This document shows positions 26,305 to 34,439 of a stretch of DNA of 64,000 bases, in pieces. The stretch spans positions 1-64,000 of the IMG/VR virus record IMGVR_UViG_3300025887_000011. One strand, given 5' to 3'. Position 1 is the stretch's first letter. Every line of letters starts with the position of its first letter. Below the pieces are notes generated by a model. The model searched no databases and was not told the origin of the DNA. It worked only from the letters and a program-made list of their open reading frames with translations. The position numbers and the translations under genes are program-made. The DNA is from a virus.

Positions 26305-27762
26305 TTAAATATTTAAAACATCCAATGTTACTACTTCAAAGTCAGAATCTGCAGTTTTTTCACCACCAATTGTTTTAACCCCAATTCCATAAGAGCCTAA
26401 AACATCAATGTCTTTATATTTAATATTAATACATTCAGAATTTTTATATTGTTTTGTTTTACCATTAGGTTTCAAAACATAACAAAAATATTTAGAAAAT
26501 TCGTCTACATAAGACCATGAAATATCAATATAAAGATCACCGTTTTCGTTTTTATTGAGAGAAGCATTAACTTTCGGTTTGTTAGCTTTTTTTTCTTCAG
26601 TTAATCTGTCTGGAACTACAATGTCATTTGGAGGAGAAGACACATCAACTTGGTTGGATATAATAGGTTCAGATAATATATCTGATATAATGTTTCTATA
26701 TTCAGGAATAATATCAAATTTTTCCAGCCAATAAAAAGATTTTGAAAATGACTCTATTAAATCTAATACTGTAGATTCTCTTTTACTTAAAAACACGCAA
26801 GTCTCAATTATATAAGAGTGCATTATATCAGTGTAAAACATACATACTGCAACCTTCATACATTTTTCAAAATCTTTTTCAACTATAGCAATATCTATTT
26901 TTGTAGCTAGGGAATAATGGTATAAGATAAAATCTACATCGTTTTGTTTAAATCCAGAGTTCAAGGCAAAAAAAGCAACATCAAATAGCTTGTTGCTTTT
27001 GAAGGTTTTGCTGCAGTTTATAAACTTAAACCATCCATCTCTAAAGATTATATCTTCCTTAGACAAAGAACCATGGCATACTGAATTGCCTTTAAAAACA
27101 TCTTCTTCGTAATTTTTTTGACAAAAGTCTTTCAAGGAAGAAAAAACACTTTTAACATCTTTTAATCCATAGTTAACCTCTATTGACTCTTTTATAAATT
27201 TAGAAAATTTATATGGAGATCTATCTTTAAAGAAAGAGTTGTAATGCTTCTTGAAAGATGTCTTACATTTTAAACCAGAAAAAGCTAAAAATGTAAAAAT
27301 GAAACTTACCACATTTTCAAAAATGATATATCTACCTAAATCTTTTAAGGAGTCAGCAATTTCATGAGAAACAAGCAAATATCTTACTTTCACTTTACCG
27401 TCTAACACACCATGAGAAATTATTTTTTCTGTAAATAAGTTTTCATTTTGGTTTAAAAAATCAGACTCTCTTATTAATTCTTCGCAATTTTCATCAAGGG
27501 ATAATTTAATTTTAATCTTTCTAGAAACAGAGTTCTTTCCGTCTTTATTTAGCTTACTCTTAAAAAGATATTCTGAATCTTCCAATAGATAGCTGTCGAA
27601 ATTTTCATTGCTATATAACTCTTTGATTCTATGGCATTTAAAATTTAAATTTGATTTTTTAATTATTTCATTTATGATAGAACTGTATTTATGTGTGTAA
27701 AAAAGGCTTTCTTTTTTTTCAGAAAGAAAAGCCCTCCCAGTAAATAGTTGAGAAGTATTCAT
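26305..27762 (-). CDS. APH-like pseudokinase with C-terminal FN3-like domain
   Basis: A 485-residue protein. Residues about 60-300 follow the aminoglycoside-phosphotransferase/choline-kinase fold; VCHGSLSKEDIIFRDGWFKF, INC and LFDVAFFALNSG align with the HGDLHxxNIL...DxD...DLA signature. However, the catalytic Asp is Ser (S232), the Mg-binding Asn is Asp (D237) and the second acidic motif starts with Asn (N249), so phosphotransfer is unlikely. Residues about 400-480 (KPKVNASLNKNENGDLYIDI, SWSYVDEF ... SYGIGVKTIGG) look like a fibronectin type III domain. It may bind a small molecule or sugar. It has its own leaderless promoter. Confidence 0.6.
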   Translation of the reverse strand: MNTSQLFTGRAFLSEKKESLFYTHKYSSIINEIIKKSNLNFKCHRIKELYSNENFDSYLLEDSEYLFKSKLNKDGKNSVSRKIKIKLSLDENCEELIRESDFLNQNENLFTEKIISHGVLDGKVKVRYLLVSHEIADSLKDLGRYIIFENVVSFIFTFLAFSGLKCKTSFKKHYNSFFKDRSPYKFSKFIKESIEVNYGLKDVKSVFSSLKDFCQKNYEEDVFKGNSVCHGSLSKEDIIFRDGWFKFINCSKTFKSNKLFDVAFFALNSGFKQNDVDFILYHYSLATKIDIAIVEKDFEKCMKVAVCMFYTDIMHSYIIETCVFLSKRESTVLDLIESFSKSFYWLEKFDIIPEYRNIISDILSEPIISNQVDVSSPPNDIVVPDRLTEEKKANKPKVNASLNKNENGDLYIDISWSYVDEFSKYFCYVLKPNGKTKQYKNSECINIKYKDIDVLGSYGIGVKTIGGEKTADSDFEVVTLDVLNI

Positions 27763-27769
27763 ACAACTA

Positions 27770-27797
27770 ATTATACCAGAAGGGCTGTTTTTTTCTA
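27770..27797 (-). promoter_or_regulatory. Extended -10 leaderless promoter
   Basis: Minus strand: a perfect TATAAT (27770-27775) with extended element TGG directly upstream, -35 TAGAAA (27792-27797) at 16 bases, and 7 bases to the ATG at 27762. Confidence 0.62.
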
Positions 27798-27812
27798 TAT
27801 ATTTCTATATAT

Positions 27813-28040
27813 TTATGAAGCTGTACCTATTTTCTTGCCCTGCAAACGGATGCCAGTGACACTTGTTTTTGCCAGCTTGGTGCGAGATCCGCTGTTTCTG
27901 TCGTATACATTGATGTAAGATGCCGTCTCAGAAACGAACTGAGCGTTAATAGCTTTTCCCGATTTTGTGTATAGACCGAAATAACGACCTTTACTTGAAC
28001 GGATGGCTTTCATAATTTGGTTTTGTGTTCTTGTACTCAT
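27813..28040 (-). CDS. Small basic protein, possible nucleic-acid binder
   Basis: A 75-residue protein. An upstream in-frame ATG at 28046 would add MN, but that codon begins only 2 bases from the -10. The ATG at 28040, 8 bases from TAATAT, fits the promoter geometry of this genome and was chosen. The sequence MSTRTQNQIMKAIRSSKGRY, then GLYTKSGKAINAQFVSETAS, YINVYDRNSGSRTKLAKTSV and TGIRLQGKKIG looks like a short SH3/OB-type barrel with a basic N-terminal helix. It is visibly richer in G and C than its neighbours, suggesting a different history. Confidence 0.6.
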   Translation of the reverse strand: MSTRTQNQIMKAIRSSKGRYFGLYTKSGKAINAQFVSETASYINVYDRNSGSRTKLAKTSVTGIRLQGKKIGTAS

Positions 28041-28048
28041 ATTCATAT

Positions 28049-28077
28049 ATATTAAACTATCTTGATCTGATTGTCAA
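28049..28077 (-). promoter_or_regulatory. Leaderless sigma70-type promoter; decides the start of the small basic gene
   Basis: Minus strand: TTGACA (28072-28077), 17 bases, TAATAT (28049-28054). The second of two in-frame ATGs (28038-28040) lies 8 bases downstream of the -10; the first lies only 2 bases away and would not be in the transcript. The promoter overlaps the 3' end of the Clp gene. Confidence 0.62.
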
Positions 28078-30490
28078 CATCTTTTATTGTTATTTGTGAT
28101 TTTTTAGAATTTGAAATAACTATTTTAGCCAATGGTATGTGGATTTTATCGTAGATATACCTTTTTATATCTCTTGCATGCATTTTCTTATTAGTAATAT
28201 CCTGAAAAATGCAGTTAATTGATGATGCTTTTACGTTTATTTCAAGACCTCTATCGTGCAACTTGTTTTTAACTTTATCAACCTCATGTTTTATGATTCT
28301 TTTCATGTCAGAGTCGCATAGCTCATCAAAAACCAAAACATCATTTATCCTTGCTAACAGTTCTGGTTTTAATTCTTTTTTTACGGAGTTTTTATAAGAA
28401 TCCTCTTCGCTCTCATCATTTTGGACAAAACCCATACTTCTTTTTTTAACTTCTTTATGACCTATATTACTAGTAAGTATTACTATAGATTTAGAAAAGT
28501 CTACTTTTTCATGTTTGTTATCCTCCACGTAACCTTCATCTAGAAGATGAAGCAATATATTTAGTATTTGAGGGTCAGCTTTTTCAACCTCATCAAACAA
28601 AACGACACAGTTGGGATTATCTTTAACAAAATTAGTCAATAAGCCCCCTTCTTCGTAACCAACATAGCCAGAGTTAGAACCAATAAGTTTACTAATTCCT
28701 GTCTTATCATAAAGCTCGCTCATGTTGATTTGGAGAATAGCTTTTTCATTACCAAAAAAGTTTTTTGCTATTTTTTTAGCCGTGTAAGTTTTACCAACAC
28801 TAGTAGGCCCAACAAAAAACATGCTAGCTAAAGGTTTGTTTTCCTCTGTTAAACCTGCTTTAGCGCAAGAAAGTAAGTCTGTAATAGTATCTATTGCTTT
28901 ATCTTGACCGAATACTTCTTTTTTAATCCTTGAAGAGAAAGAAGTGAAGTTTTGACTTCCAGATTTAACTTGATCAGCTGAAATTTTTGCATGTTCAGCT
29001 ATAACATCAATTATATCTTCTTTCTTTATTTTTATAGGTTTTACATCTTTGTTATTCCTGACGCCATCTAGATCATCAAGAAAGTAGTTTAGTTTTTCTT
29101 TTATTAAAGTTTCGCTGATTTCTTTTTCTGTTAAGCATTTTATTAGATCGTCGTGCTTATCCATTATATCTTTACAAGGCTTTGAGTTCTTAATTTTAAC
29201 TCTAGATCCAACTTGGTCTATTATATCAAAAGCTTTATCTGGAAACTTTTTATTACTAATTAAACTAGAAGAAAAATCAACAACACAATCTATAATGGGT
29301 TTAGTGAAAATTACGTTGTGAAATTCTTCATACTTGCTTTTGCATTTGTAAAGTATTTGTTTTGTTTCATCTTTTGTAGGCTCTTCTACTTTAACCTCAA
29401 AGAATCTACGCTTCATCGCGCTATCCTTTTTGAATATTTTATTATATTCTTCAGTTGTTGTAGCTCCTATACATTTAATTTCTCCTCTAGCTAAATAAGG
29501 TTTCATCATGTTCGCTGCATCTATGCTACCTTCTTGGTTGCCTCCTGCTCCAAATATAGTATGTATCTCGTCAAAAAATAAAACTGTATTAGTAGACTTT
29601 TTAGCCATCTGTAATAGAGATTTAAACTTTTGCTCGAATTGACCTCTATACTGAGTACCAGCAAGCATTGATCCTATATTGACGCTAAGTATTTCCATAC
29701 CAAACATATTAGATGGTATTTCTGCTTTGCATATTTTAGCAACAAGAGCTTCTACAATCGCTGTTTTTCCAACACCAGCATTACCAGTTAATATTGCATT
29801 GCTTTTATTTTTTTTAGATATTGTTTCTATAAGCAGCGATACCTCATCGTCCCTGCCATAGACATCTGGAAGTCCGCCCTCCATATAAACACTGTTTAAA
29901 TGAGTTACAAAATCTGGAGTTTCTTCTTCTTGTTCGTTATAAGTTTCCAAAACTTGAACTTCATCAACTAAATCTTCCATTCCAAAATATGAATTGTCCT
30001 CTTCAGACAGATCAAAATCACCATTAACAAAAATAGCTAGTTTTTCTACAAAAGATTCGTACTCTAAAATATTATCACTAATACATTCAGATACATGTAC
30101 AGATGTATTTAATAAAGCTAAGATTATATGCTCTACACCTATATAGTGTTGATCTAACTTATGAGATATTTTGTTAGCTTCTCCAATTGTATAAACTACT
30201 TCTTTATTCCAAGGGTCAGAGTTTTTATTTACAAAAAAATGCTTGCTATCTTTTTCAGCAGATTCTTTTATAATATCTAAAGCTTCATGATGATTTATCA
30301 TGAAGCCATTAATCATTAAAAAATTGGTGATTTCTGTAGATGCATTTTTTAAACAGCCATATAAAACGTGCAAGTTAGTTATGTTTTTATGCCCAAGTTC
30401 TTTTGAAACTGAATAAGCATCTGTATATGCTTTTTTTGCTCTAGGGGTAAGGTTAAAGTCTTTAAATATCACGTTGTTGTTTACACTCAT
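28052..30490 (-). CDS. Clp/Hsp100 AAA+ ATPase (ClpA/ClpC-like)
   Basis: An 812-residue full-length class I Clp ATPase. N-domain repeats span about 10-155. AAA+ 1 has Walker A GNAGVGKT (236-243) and Walker B VLFFDEIH (303-310). AAA+ 2 has Walker A GPTSVGKT (561-568) and Walker B VVLFDEVEKA (629-638). The long ClpB coiled-coil middle domain is not seen, and SMGF (685-688) lies where ClpA/ClpC carry their ClpP-docking tripeptide, so docking to host ClpP is possible. It follows the polymerase gene with a 4-base overlap, in one transcript with PHP, exonuclease and polymerase, suggesting replisome remodelling or proteolysis during infection (inference). Confidence 0.88.
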   Translation of the reverse strand: MSVNNNVIFKDFNLTPRAKKAYTDAYSVSKELGHKNITNLHVLYGCLKNASTEITNFLMINGFMINHHEALDIIKESAEKDSKHFFVNKNSDPWNKEVVYTIGEANKISHKLDQHYIGVEHIILALLNTSVHVSECISDNILEYESFVEKLAIFVNGDFDLSEEDNSYFGMEDLVDEVQVLETYNEQEEETPDFVTHLNSVYMEGGLPDVYGRDDEVSLLIETISKKNKSNAILTGNAGVGKTAIVEALVAKICKAEIPSNMFGMEILSVNIGSMLAGTQYRGQFEQKFKSLLQMAKKSTNTVLFFDEIHTIFGAGGNQEGSIDAANMMKPYLARGEIKCIGATTTEEYNKIFKKDSAMKRRFFEVKVEEPTKDETKQILYKCKSKYEEFHNVIFTKPIIDCVVDFSSSLISNKKFPDKAFDIIDQVGSRVKIKNSKPCKDIMDKHDDLIKCLTEKEISETLIKEKLNYFLDDLDGVRNNKDVKPIKIKKEDIIDVIAEHAKISADQVKSGSQNFTSFSSRIKKEVFGQDKAIDTITDLLSCAKAGLTEENKPLASMFFVGPTSVGKTYTAKKIAKNFFGNEKAILQINMSELYDKTGISKLIGSNSGYVGYEEGGLLTNFVKDNPNCVVLFDEVEKADPQILNILLHLLDEGYVEDNKHEKVDFSKSIVILTSNIGHKEVKKRSMGFVQNDESEEDSYKNSVKKELKPELLARINDVLVFDELCDSDMKRIIKHEVDKVKNKLHDRGLEINVKASSINCIFQDITNKKMHARDIKRYIYDKIHIPLAKIVISNSKKSQITIKDVDNQIKIV

Positions 30491-33030
30491 TTTAGTTCTG
30501 AAAGTTTCATATAAATTTTTTCTCTTAATGGACGAAGGGTGTTGATGAATATCAAATCGTCAGCGGTATCACCAACAACTATAACAACGTCACCTTTCTT
30601 CGGCAACTTATTACCACAATTTAGGTAGTCTGTCAACCTTTCTTGTCTGTCTGAATCCATAAATAATCCAGAAACAGTTCCAAGTTCATCATTTATATCA
30701 AGCCTAGCATACTTATTTCCATTTCTACTTGTCCTCCTGCTTATATCTGCAATAATACCCACAAATTTAACAGTTCTTCTTGCTTGAGAAAGCCTGATCT
30801 CCTCAGATGTCTGAAAAGACTCTTCATCGCCGCTACTAAATATCTCTCTTACGTTATAAGAATAACTATATCCAAGTAGTTTGGTCTCAAAAAACCAATT
30901 AGCAAACTTTAAGTGGCTTGTGTTTTGTTCGTAAATGCTTTTATATGGATCATACTTTTTCTTAAAGGTGTTAAATCTTTTGTCTGAAAAAAGAACTCTA
31001 CCATCATCAGCGGGTGTGGTCTCAGACCTGCAATCATGAATTGTATTTAGGATATCATAGTTGAATTTAGGTCCTAGTTCTATTACATTTCTTTTTTCTC
31101 TGTCAGTTAATATATTGAATGTTTGAGCCTCAAGAACTAATCTACATCTGTCTTTATCAACAAAAGAATCAAGAAGACCAGCTTGGGCAAACGCAGACAT
31201 AGTTCCTATATTAACACCGCAATCTTTTGCCGTGATAAATACATCATACTTGTTTTTAAAAGATCCTTCTCTGAACTCAACCAGCGATTCCATAACTTTA
31301 TCTGAAACACCTTTAATTGAATTTAATCCATATCTAATGTTTTTACCTTCAATTTTGAAATCAAAACCTGACAGATTTAAATCTGGAGGAAGTAGCTTTA
31401 TGTCAAAAAAAGAAAGCTCTTGAGCAATACTTGTAATCTCATCATGAGAATTTGGCTCGAATCTCGCCATTTTCAATAAACTTAAGAAGAATTCTTGTGG
31501 GTAATTAAACTTAAGGTAAACTGTAAGTGCGGCTAAATATGCATACGATATACTATGAGACTTATTAAACGAATAGTTAGCTGAGTCTTCAGCAACCTTC
31601 CATAAGACTTCTCCTATTACTGGATCTAAATTGTTACTTTTTATTTTTTCTTCAATTTTAGCTTTCCATGCTGGCATGTCCTCAACCTTTTTCTTTCCTA
31701 CTATTCTTCTAAGTTGCTCTGACTCATCAAGACTAAAGCCAACTTTAACAGCCATCTTCATTAACTGCTCTTGGTAAAGAGGAATGCCTCCTGTATAACT
31801 AAGTATATCATCAAAAAATTCATGCACACAATTGAACTCTCCAGTTCTTACATATTCAGCATAACTATCTTTGAAATCCAAAGCCCCTGGACGAGCTATA
31901 GCGACAACGGCAGACAATTGCTCAAGGTTTCTGGGCGCGACTTGCTTACAAACCTTGAAGTTTACTTCCGCTTCGATCTGAAACAATCCTTTAGGTTGTT
32001 GGAGACAAGCTAACGCTGCATAGATGCTTTCGTCGCTAGGGTCGATGTCACAGGCTTTGATGCCAATTTGGTTACATACGTCATGAACCACTGAAAGCGT
32101 CCTCAGTCCAAGTATATCGAACTTAACACTAAGGCTTGCTACGTCATCCATATCATAACCAGACACTAAAGCTCCTTCATTTGTTTTTTGAAGAGGCATT
32201 ATGTCTGTCTGATTATAATAGCTAATCGATATTCCAGAAGGATGGACTCCAGTATTCTTTATTAAACCTTCTAGTTTTTTTGATATTTTAAATGACTTCT
32301 TGTACTTGTCAGCATAAACTCTGAAACTTTCACTTTCTTCGTAAGCTTGCGAAAGCTTTGCTACCTTCCCAAAGTGTTTTGGTATAGTGTCACTAATTTG
32401 ATTAACATCTATCTCGGATAAACCATCAACGATTTTGCCACATTCTTTAACACAAAGCTTAGAACTTAAAGTATTTAAGGTTAAAATCTTAGATGTTTTT
32501 CCTTTATATTTTTTTTCAATGTATTCAATAACTTCAACTCTTCTATCATAGGATATATCGTTGTCCACATCAGCCAAAAGAGAACCATCTAAATAAGTTA
32601 CTCCGTTATGCTCTATTTTTTTAGCCCTACTCTTAGAAACAAAACGCTCAAAGAAAAGCTCGTATTTAATAGGGTCAATATTGGTGACCCCAAGCAGGTA
32701 AAGAACCAAGCTTCCAGCAGCGCTACCTCTGCCAGCACCAGTTGGGATATCTTTAGATTTACAAAAGTCAAGTATGTCCCAATTCAAAAGTATATAATCG
32801 ACAAAACCAAGCTCCTCTAAAATTTCCAGTTCAGTTTCTGTTCTTTTGTAATACTCAGATCTGTTTTCTTTTTTAGTTATGCCTCTTTCTCTCAAACCCT
32901 TTCTGCAAAGCTGTTTTAGAATATCAAAACTAGAAGCGTTAGAGTCTAGATCTAAATCTTTTAAAGTTTTATCAGGAACTTCGATTTCTGGGAGCTTAAC
33001 TCCTACTGGGAATGGCGTTTGATAGTTCAT
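30487..33030 (-). CDS. dnaE: DNA polymerase III alpha subunit, catalytic part (PHP-less)
   Basis: An 847-residue C-family polymerase without the N-terminal PHP domain. GAGRGSAAGSLVLYLLGVTN (98-117) is the conserved palm motif. The catalytic aspartates are D156 and D158 in LADVDNDISYDRR and D305 in VKFDILGLRTL. Fingers (RRIVGKKKVEDM region, then NYSFNKSHSISYAYLA) and a C-terminal OB domain (RTVKFVGIIADISRRTSRNG) are present. Bacterial DnaE is about 1160 residues; the missing front end is encoded separately at 33662-34405, with the exonuclease gene between. ATGA-type overlaps join it to the exonuclease and Clp genes. Confidence 0.9.
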   Translation of the reverse strand: MNYQTPFPVGVKLPEIEVPDKTLKDLDLDSNASSFDILKQLCRKGLRERGITKKENRSEYYKRTETELEILEELGFVDYILLNWDILDFCKSKDIPTGAGRGSAAGSLVLYLLGVTNIDPIKYELFFERFVSKSRAKKIEHNGVTYLDGSLLADVDNDISYDRRVEVIEYIEKKYKGKTSKILTLNTLSSKLCVKECGKIVDGLSEIDVNQISDTIPKHFGKVAKLSQAYEESESFRVYADKYKKSFKISKKLEGLIKNTGVHPSGISISYYNQTDIMPLQKTNEGALVSGYDMDDVASLSVKFDILGLRTLSVVHDVCNQIGIKACDIDPSDESIYAALACLQQPKGLFQIEAEVNFKVCKQVAPRNLEQLSAVVAIARPGALDFKDSYAEYVRTGEFNCVHEFFDDILSYTGGIPLYQEQLMKMAVKVGFSLDESEQLRRIVGKKKVEDMPAWKAKIEEKIKSNNLDPVIGEVLWKVAEDSANYSFNKSHSISYAYLAALTVYLKFNYPQEFFLSLLKMARFEPNSHDEITSIAQELSFFDIKLLPPDLNLSGFDFKIEGKNIRYGLNSIKGVSDKVMESLVEFREGSFKNKYDVFITAKDCGVNIGTMSAFAQAGLLDSFVDKDRCRLVLEAQTFNILTDREKRNVIELGPKFNYDILNTIHDCRSETTPADDGRVLFSDKRFNTFKKKYDPYKSIYEQNTSHLKFANWFFETKLLGYSYSYNVREIFSSGDEESFQTSEEIRLSQARRTVKFVGIIADISRRTSRNGNKYARLDINDELGTVSGLFMDSDRQERLTDYLNCGNKLPKKGDVVIVVGDTADDLIFINTLRPLREKIYMKLSELK

Positions 33031-33659
33031 ATTTCAATTTCTAAAATTTGTCTTCTAAATATTTGGAAGTTCATTTCGATGTCATAAAGAGCATCATGTA
33101 AACGTTTCTGGTCAAAAGTAATATCATATTTTTTAAGCAGAGTCAACTGAGAAGTTTTTAAACCTCTCTCCCTAAAGTTTAGCCATTTATATTGCCAGTA
33201 AATAAAATTATCTTTATCCACTGGGGCGTTTTTAGCTATGGCCGTAGCTATAGCTTTAGTGTCAATGATTCTCTTGATATAAGATTGATCTAGTTTTTCC
33301 CCAATAAGATTTCTCCATACATCAACCATATAAACATCAAAAGCAAGAAGGTTTTGCCCTACGATTAAATAGTCATCATCATAAAGGTATTTTGAGAACT
33401 CGCTCCAAACTTTATCTGCTGGTTCCGAATTGTTCTTGTAATACTCTTTATCAAAACCAGTTATTCTTGCAGCGTCTGGAGAAACGTTTAAGTCGTCCCA
33501 ATGTATAAGTTTATCGTATTTTTTAATAACTCTGTCTCCCTCAACAACAATCCAAGCTGCTTGCCAAGGCTTAGACTTGATTAGATTCAAGCCTTCAGTT
33601 TCTGTATCAAATATGATATATTTTTGGTTTCTTTTAAACCTAAGAAGTGATTCATTCAT
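33027..33659 (-). CDS. DnaQ-like DEDDh 3'-5' exonuclease (proofreading)
   Basis: A 210-residue protein from the ATG at 33659; an earlier in-frame ATG at 33692 would add 11 residues and overlap the PHP gene, while 33659 begins 2 bases after that gene's stop. In the longer numbering the active site is D29 and E31 (IIFDTETEGL), D119 (VGQNLLAFDVYM), H199 and D204 (RLHDALYDI), a complete DEDDh set. The fold is the proofreading exonuclease type. Lying between the PHP and polymerase genes, it probably supplies proofreading to the split Pol III alpha. It overlaps the polymerase gene by 4 bases. Confidence 0.85.
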   Translation of the reverse strand: MNESLLRFKRNQKYIIFDTETEGLNLIKSKPWQAAWIVVEGDRVIKKYDKLIHWDDLNVSPDAARITGFDKEYYKNNSEPADKVWSEFSKYLYDDDYLIVGQNLLAFDVYMVDVWRNLIGEKLDQSYIKRIIDTKAIATAIAKNAPVDKDNFIYWQYKWLNFRERGLKTSQLTLLKKYDITFDQKRLHDALYDIEMNFQIFRRQILEIEI

Positions 33660-33661
33660 AA

Positions 33662-34405
33662 TTAAACTTGTTCTTTGTAAGACTCCCAGCAAAACTCATC
33701 ACTACCAAAATGACTTAAGTTTGGATTAGACAATGTTGCTTGCCTACCAAAAGATCTATTACACAGAACTTTATAAGTTTGCAATGCTTCTACATCCTCT
33801 TTGTTTTTGTATTTGATTGTTTTGACTAAGCTTATAGGGTATTTGCCGTCGACAAAAGATTTAACCTTATCTTCTAGAAGAGAATCAAAAGGGAGGTTAT
33901 TTCTTTCTATCCAAAACCTAGGGTTTAAGCCTTCTAAATAAGGTATGCAGTTTTTTAGAAAGAAGTTATTTTCATGTATGAAACTACCATAAAAAGGAAC
34001 AACAAAAGAAAGATGTTTGTTATTCCAGAACCTTATTAGGTTATCATAATTAATTTTGCCACCACACTCAGTGAAAGCAAAAGAATAAATCTTGTTTAAA
34101 AGCTTACAACCTTCGTCGTCTAAAGCAAAAATTACAGCCTTATGGGAGTCATCTTTATTTTCGCTTTCAGAGTTATTGCAAAGATTAATCTTTAATCCAT
34201 AAGTCAATCTAATGTCGTTTTCTTTGCAGACATGAAAAGCTTTCATGAAGCTTGTTAGATTGTCTTCAACAAGAACTAGATCTTTTAAACCTTCCTCTTT
34301 ACAGATTGAAATTATTGAGTCTGGACCCTCATCCGATTCAGAGTTGTTTAAAGTTAGTATACTTTTACCTGTAGAGTAGCAAGAAGTAAATATCGGCTTG
34401 ATCAT
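33662..34405 (-). CDS. Pol III alpha PHP-domain protein (separate, degenerate)
   Basis: A 247-residue protein that resembles the front end of DnaE: a PHP-like barrel start (PIFTSCYSTGKSILTLNNS), GLKDLVLVEDNLTSFMKAFH, then NDIRLTYGLKINL and AVIFALDDEGCKLLNKIYSF, which match the PHP pattern 'G-x-x-A-L-T-D...x-K-P-I-x-G-x-E'. The N-terminal metal-binding HxH is replaced by non-ligands, so the domain is probably structural. The protein ends where bacterial DnaE would continue into the palm. First gene of the PHP-exonuclease-polymerase-Clp operon, under its own leaderless promoter. Confidence 0.75.
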   Translation of the reverse strand: MIKPIFTSCYSTGKSILTLNNSESDEGPDSIISICKEEGLKDLVLVEDNLTSFMKAFHVCKENDIRLTYGLKINLCNNSESENKDDSHKAVIFALDDEGCKLLNKIYSFAFTECGGKINYDNLIRFWNNKHLSFVVPFYGSFIHENNFFLKNCIPYLEGLNPRFWIERNNLPFDSLLEDKVKSFVDGKYPISLVKTIKYKNKEDVEALQTYKVLCNRSFGRQATLSNPNLSHFGSDEFCWESYKEQV

Positions 34406-34411
34406 GTTATG

Positions 34412-34439
34412 ATATTAGCATAAATCATAAGTTTGTCAA
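34412..34439 (-). promoter_or_regulatory. Leaderless sigma70-type promoter for the polymerase operon
   Basis: Minus strand: TTGACA (34434-34439), 16 bases, TAATAT (34412-34417) with TGC directly upstream (extended -10), and 6 bases to the ATG at 34405. The -35 overlaps the stop codon of the preceding nuclease gene. Confidence 0.65.
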
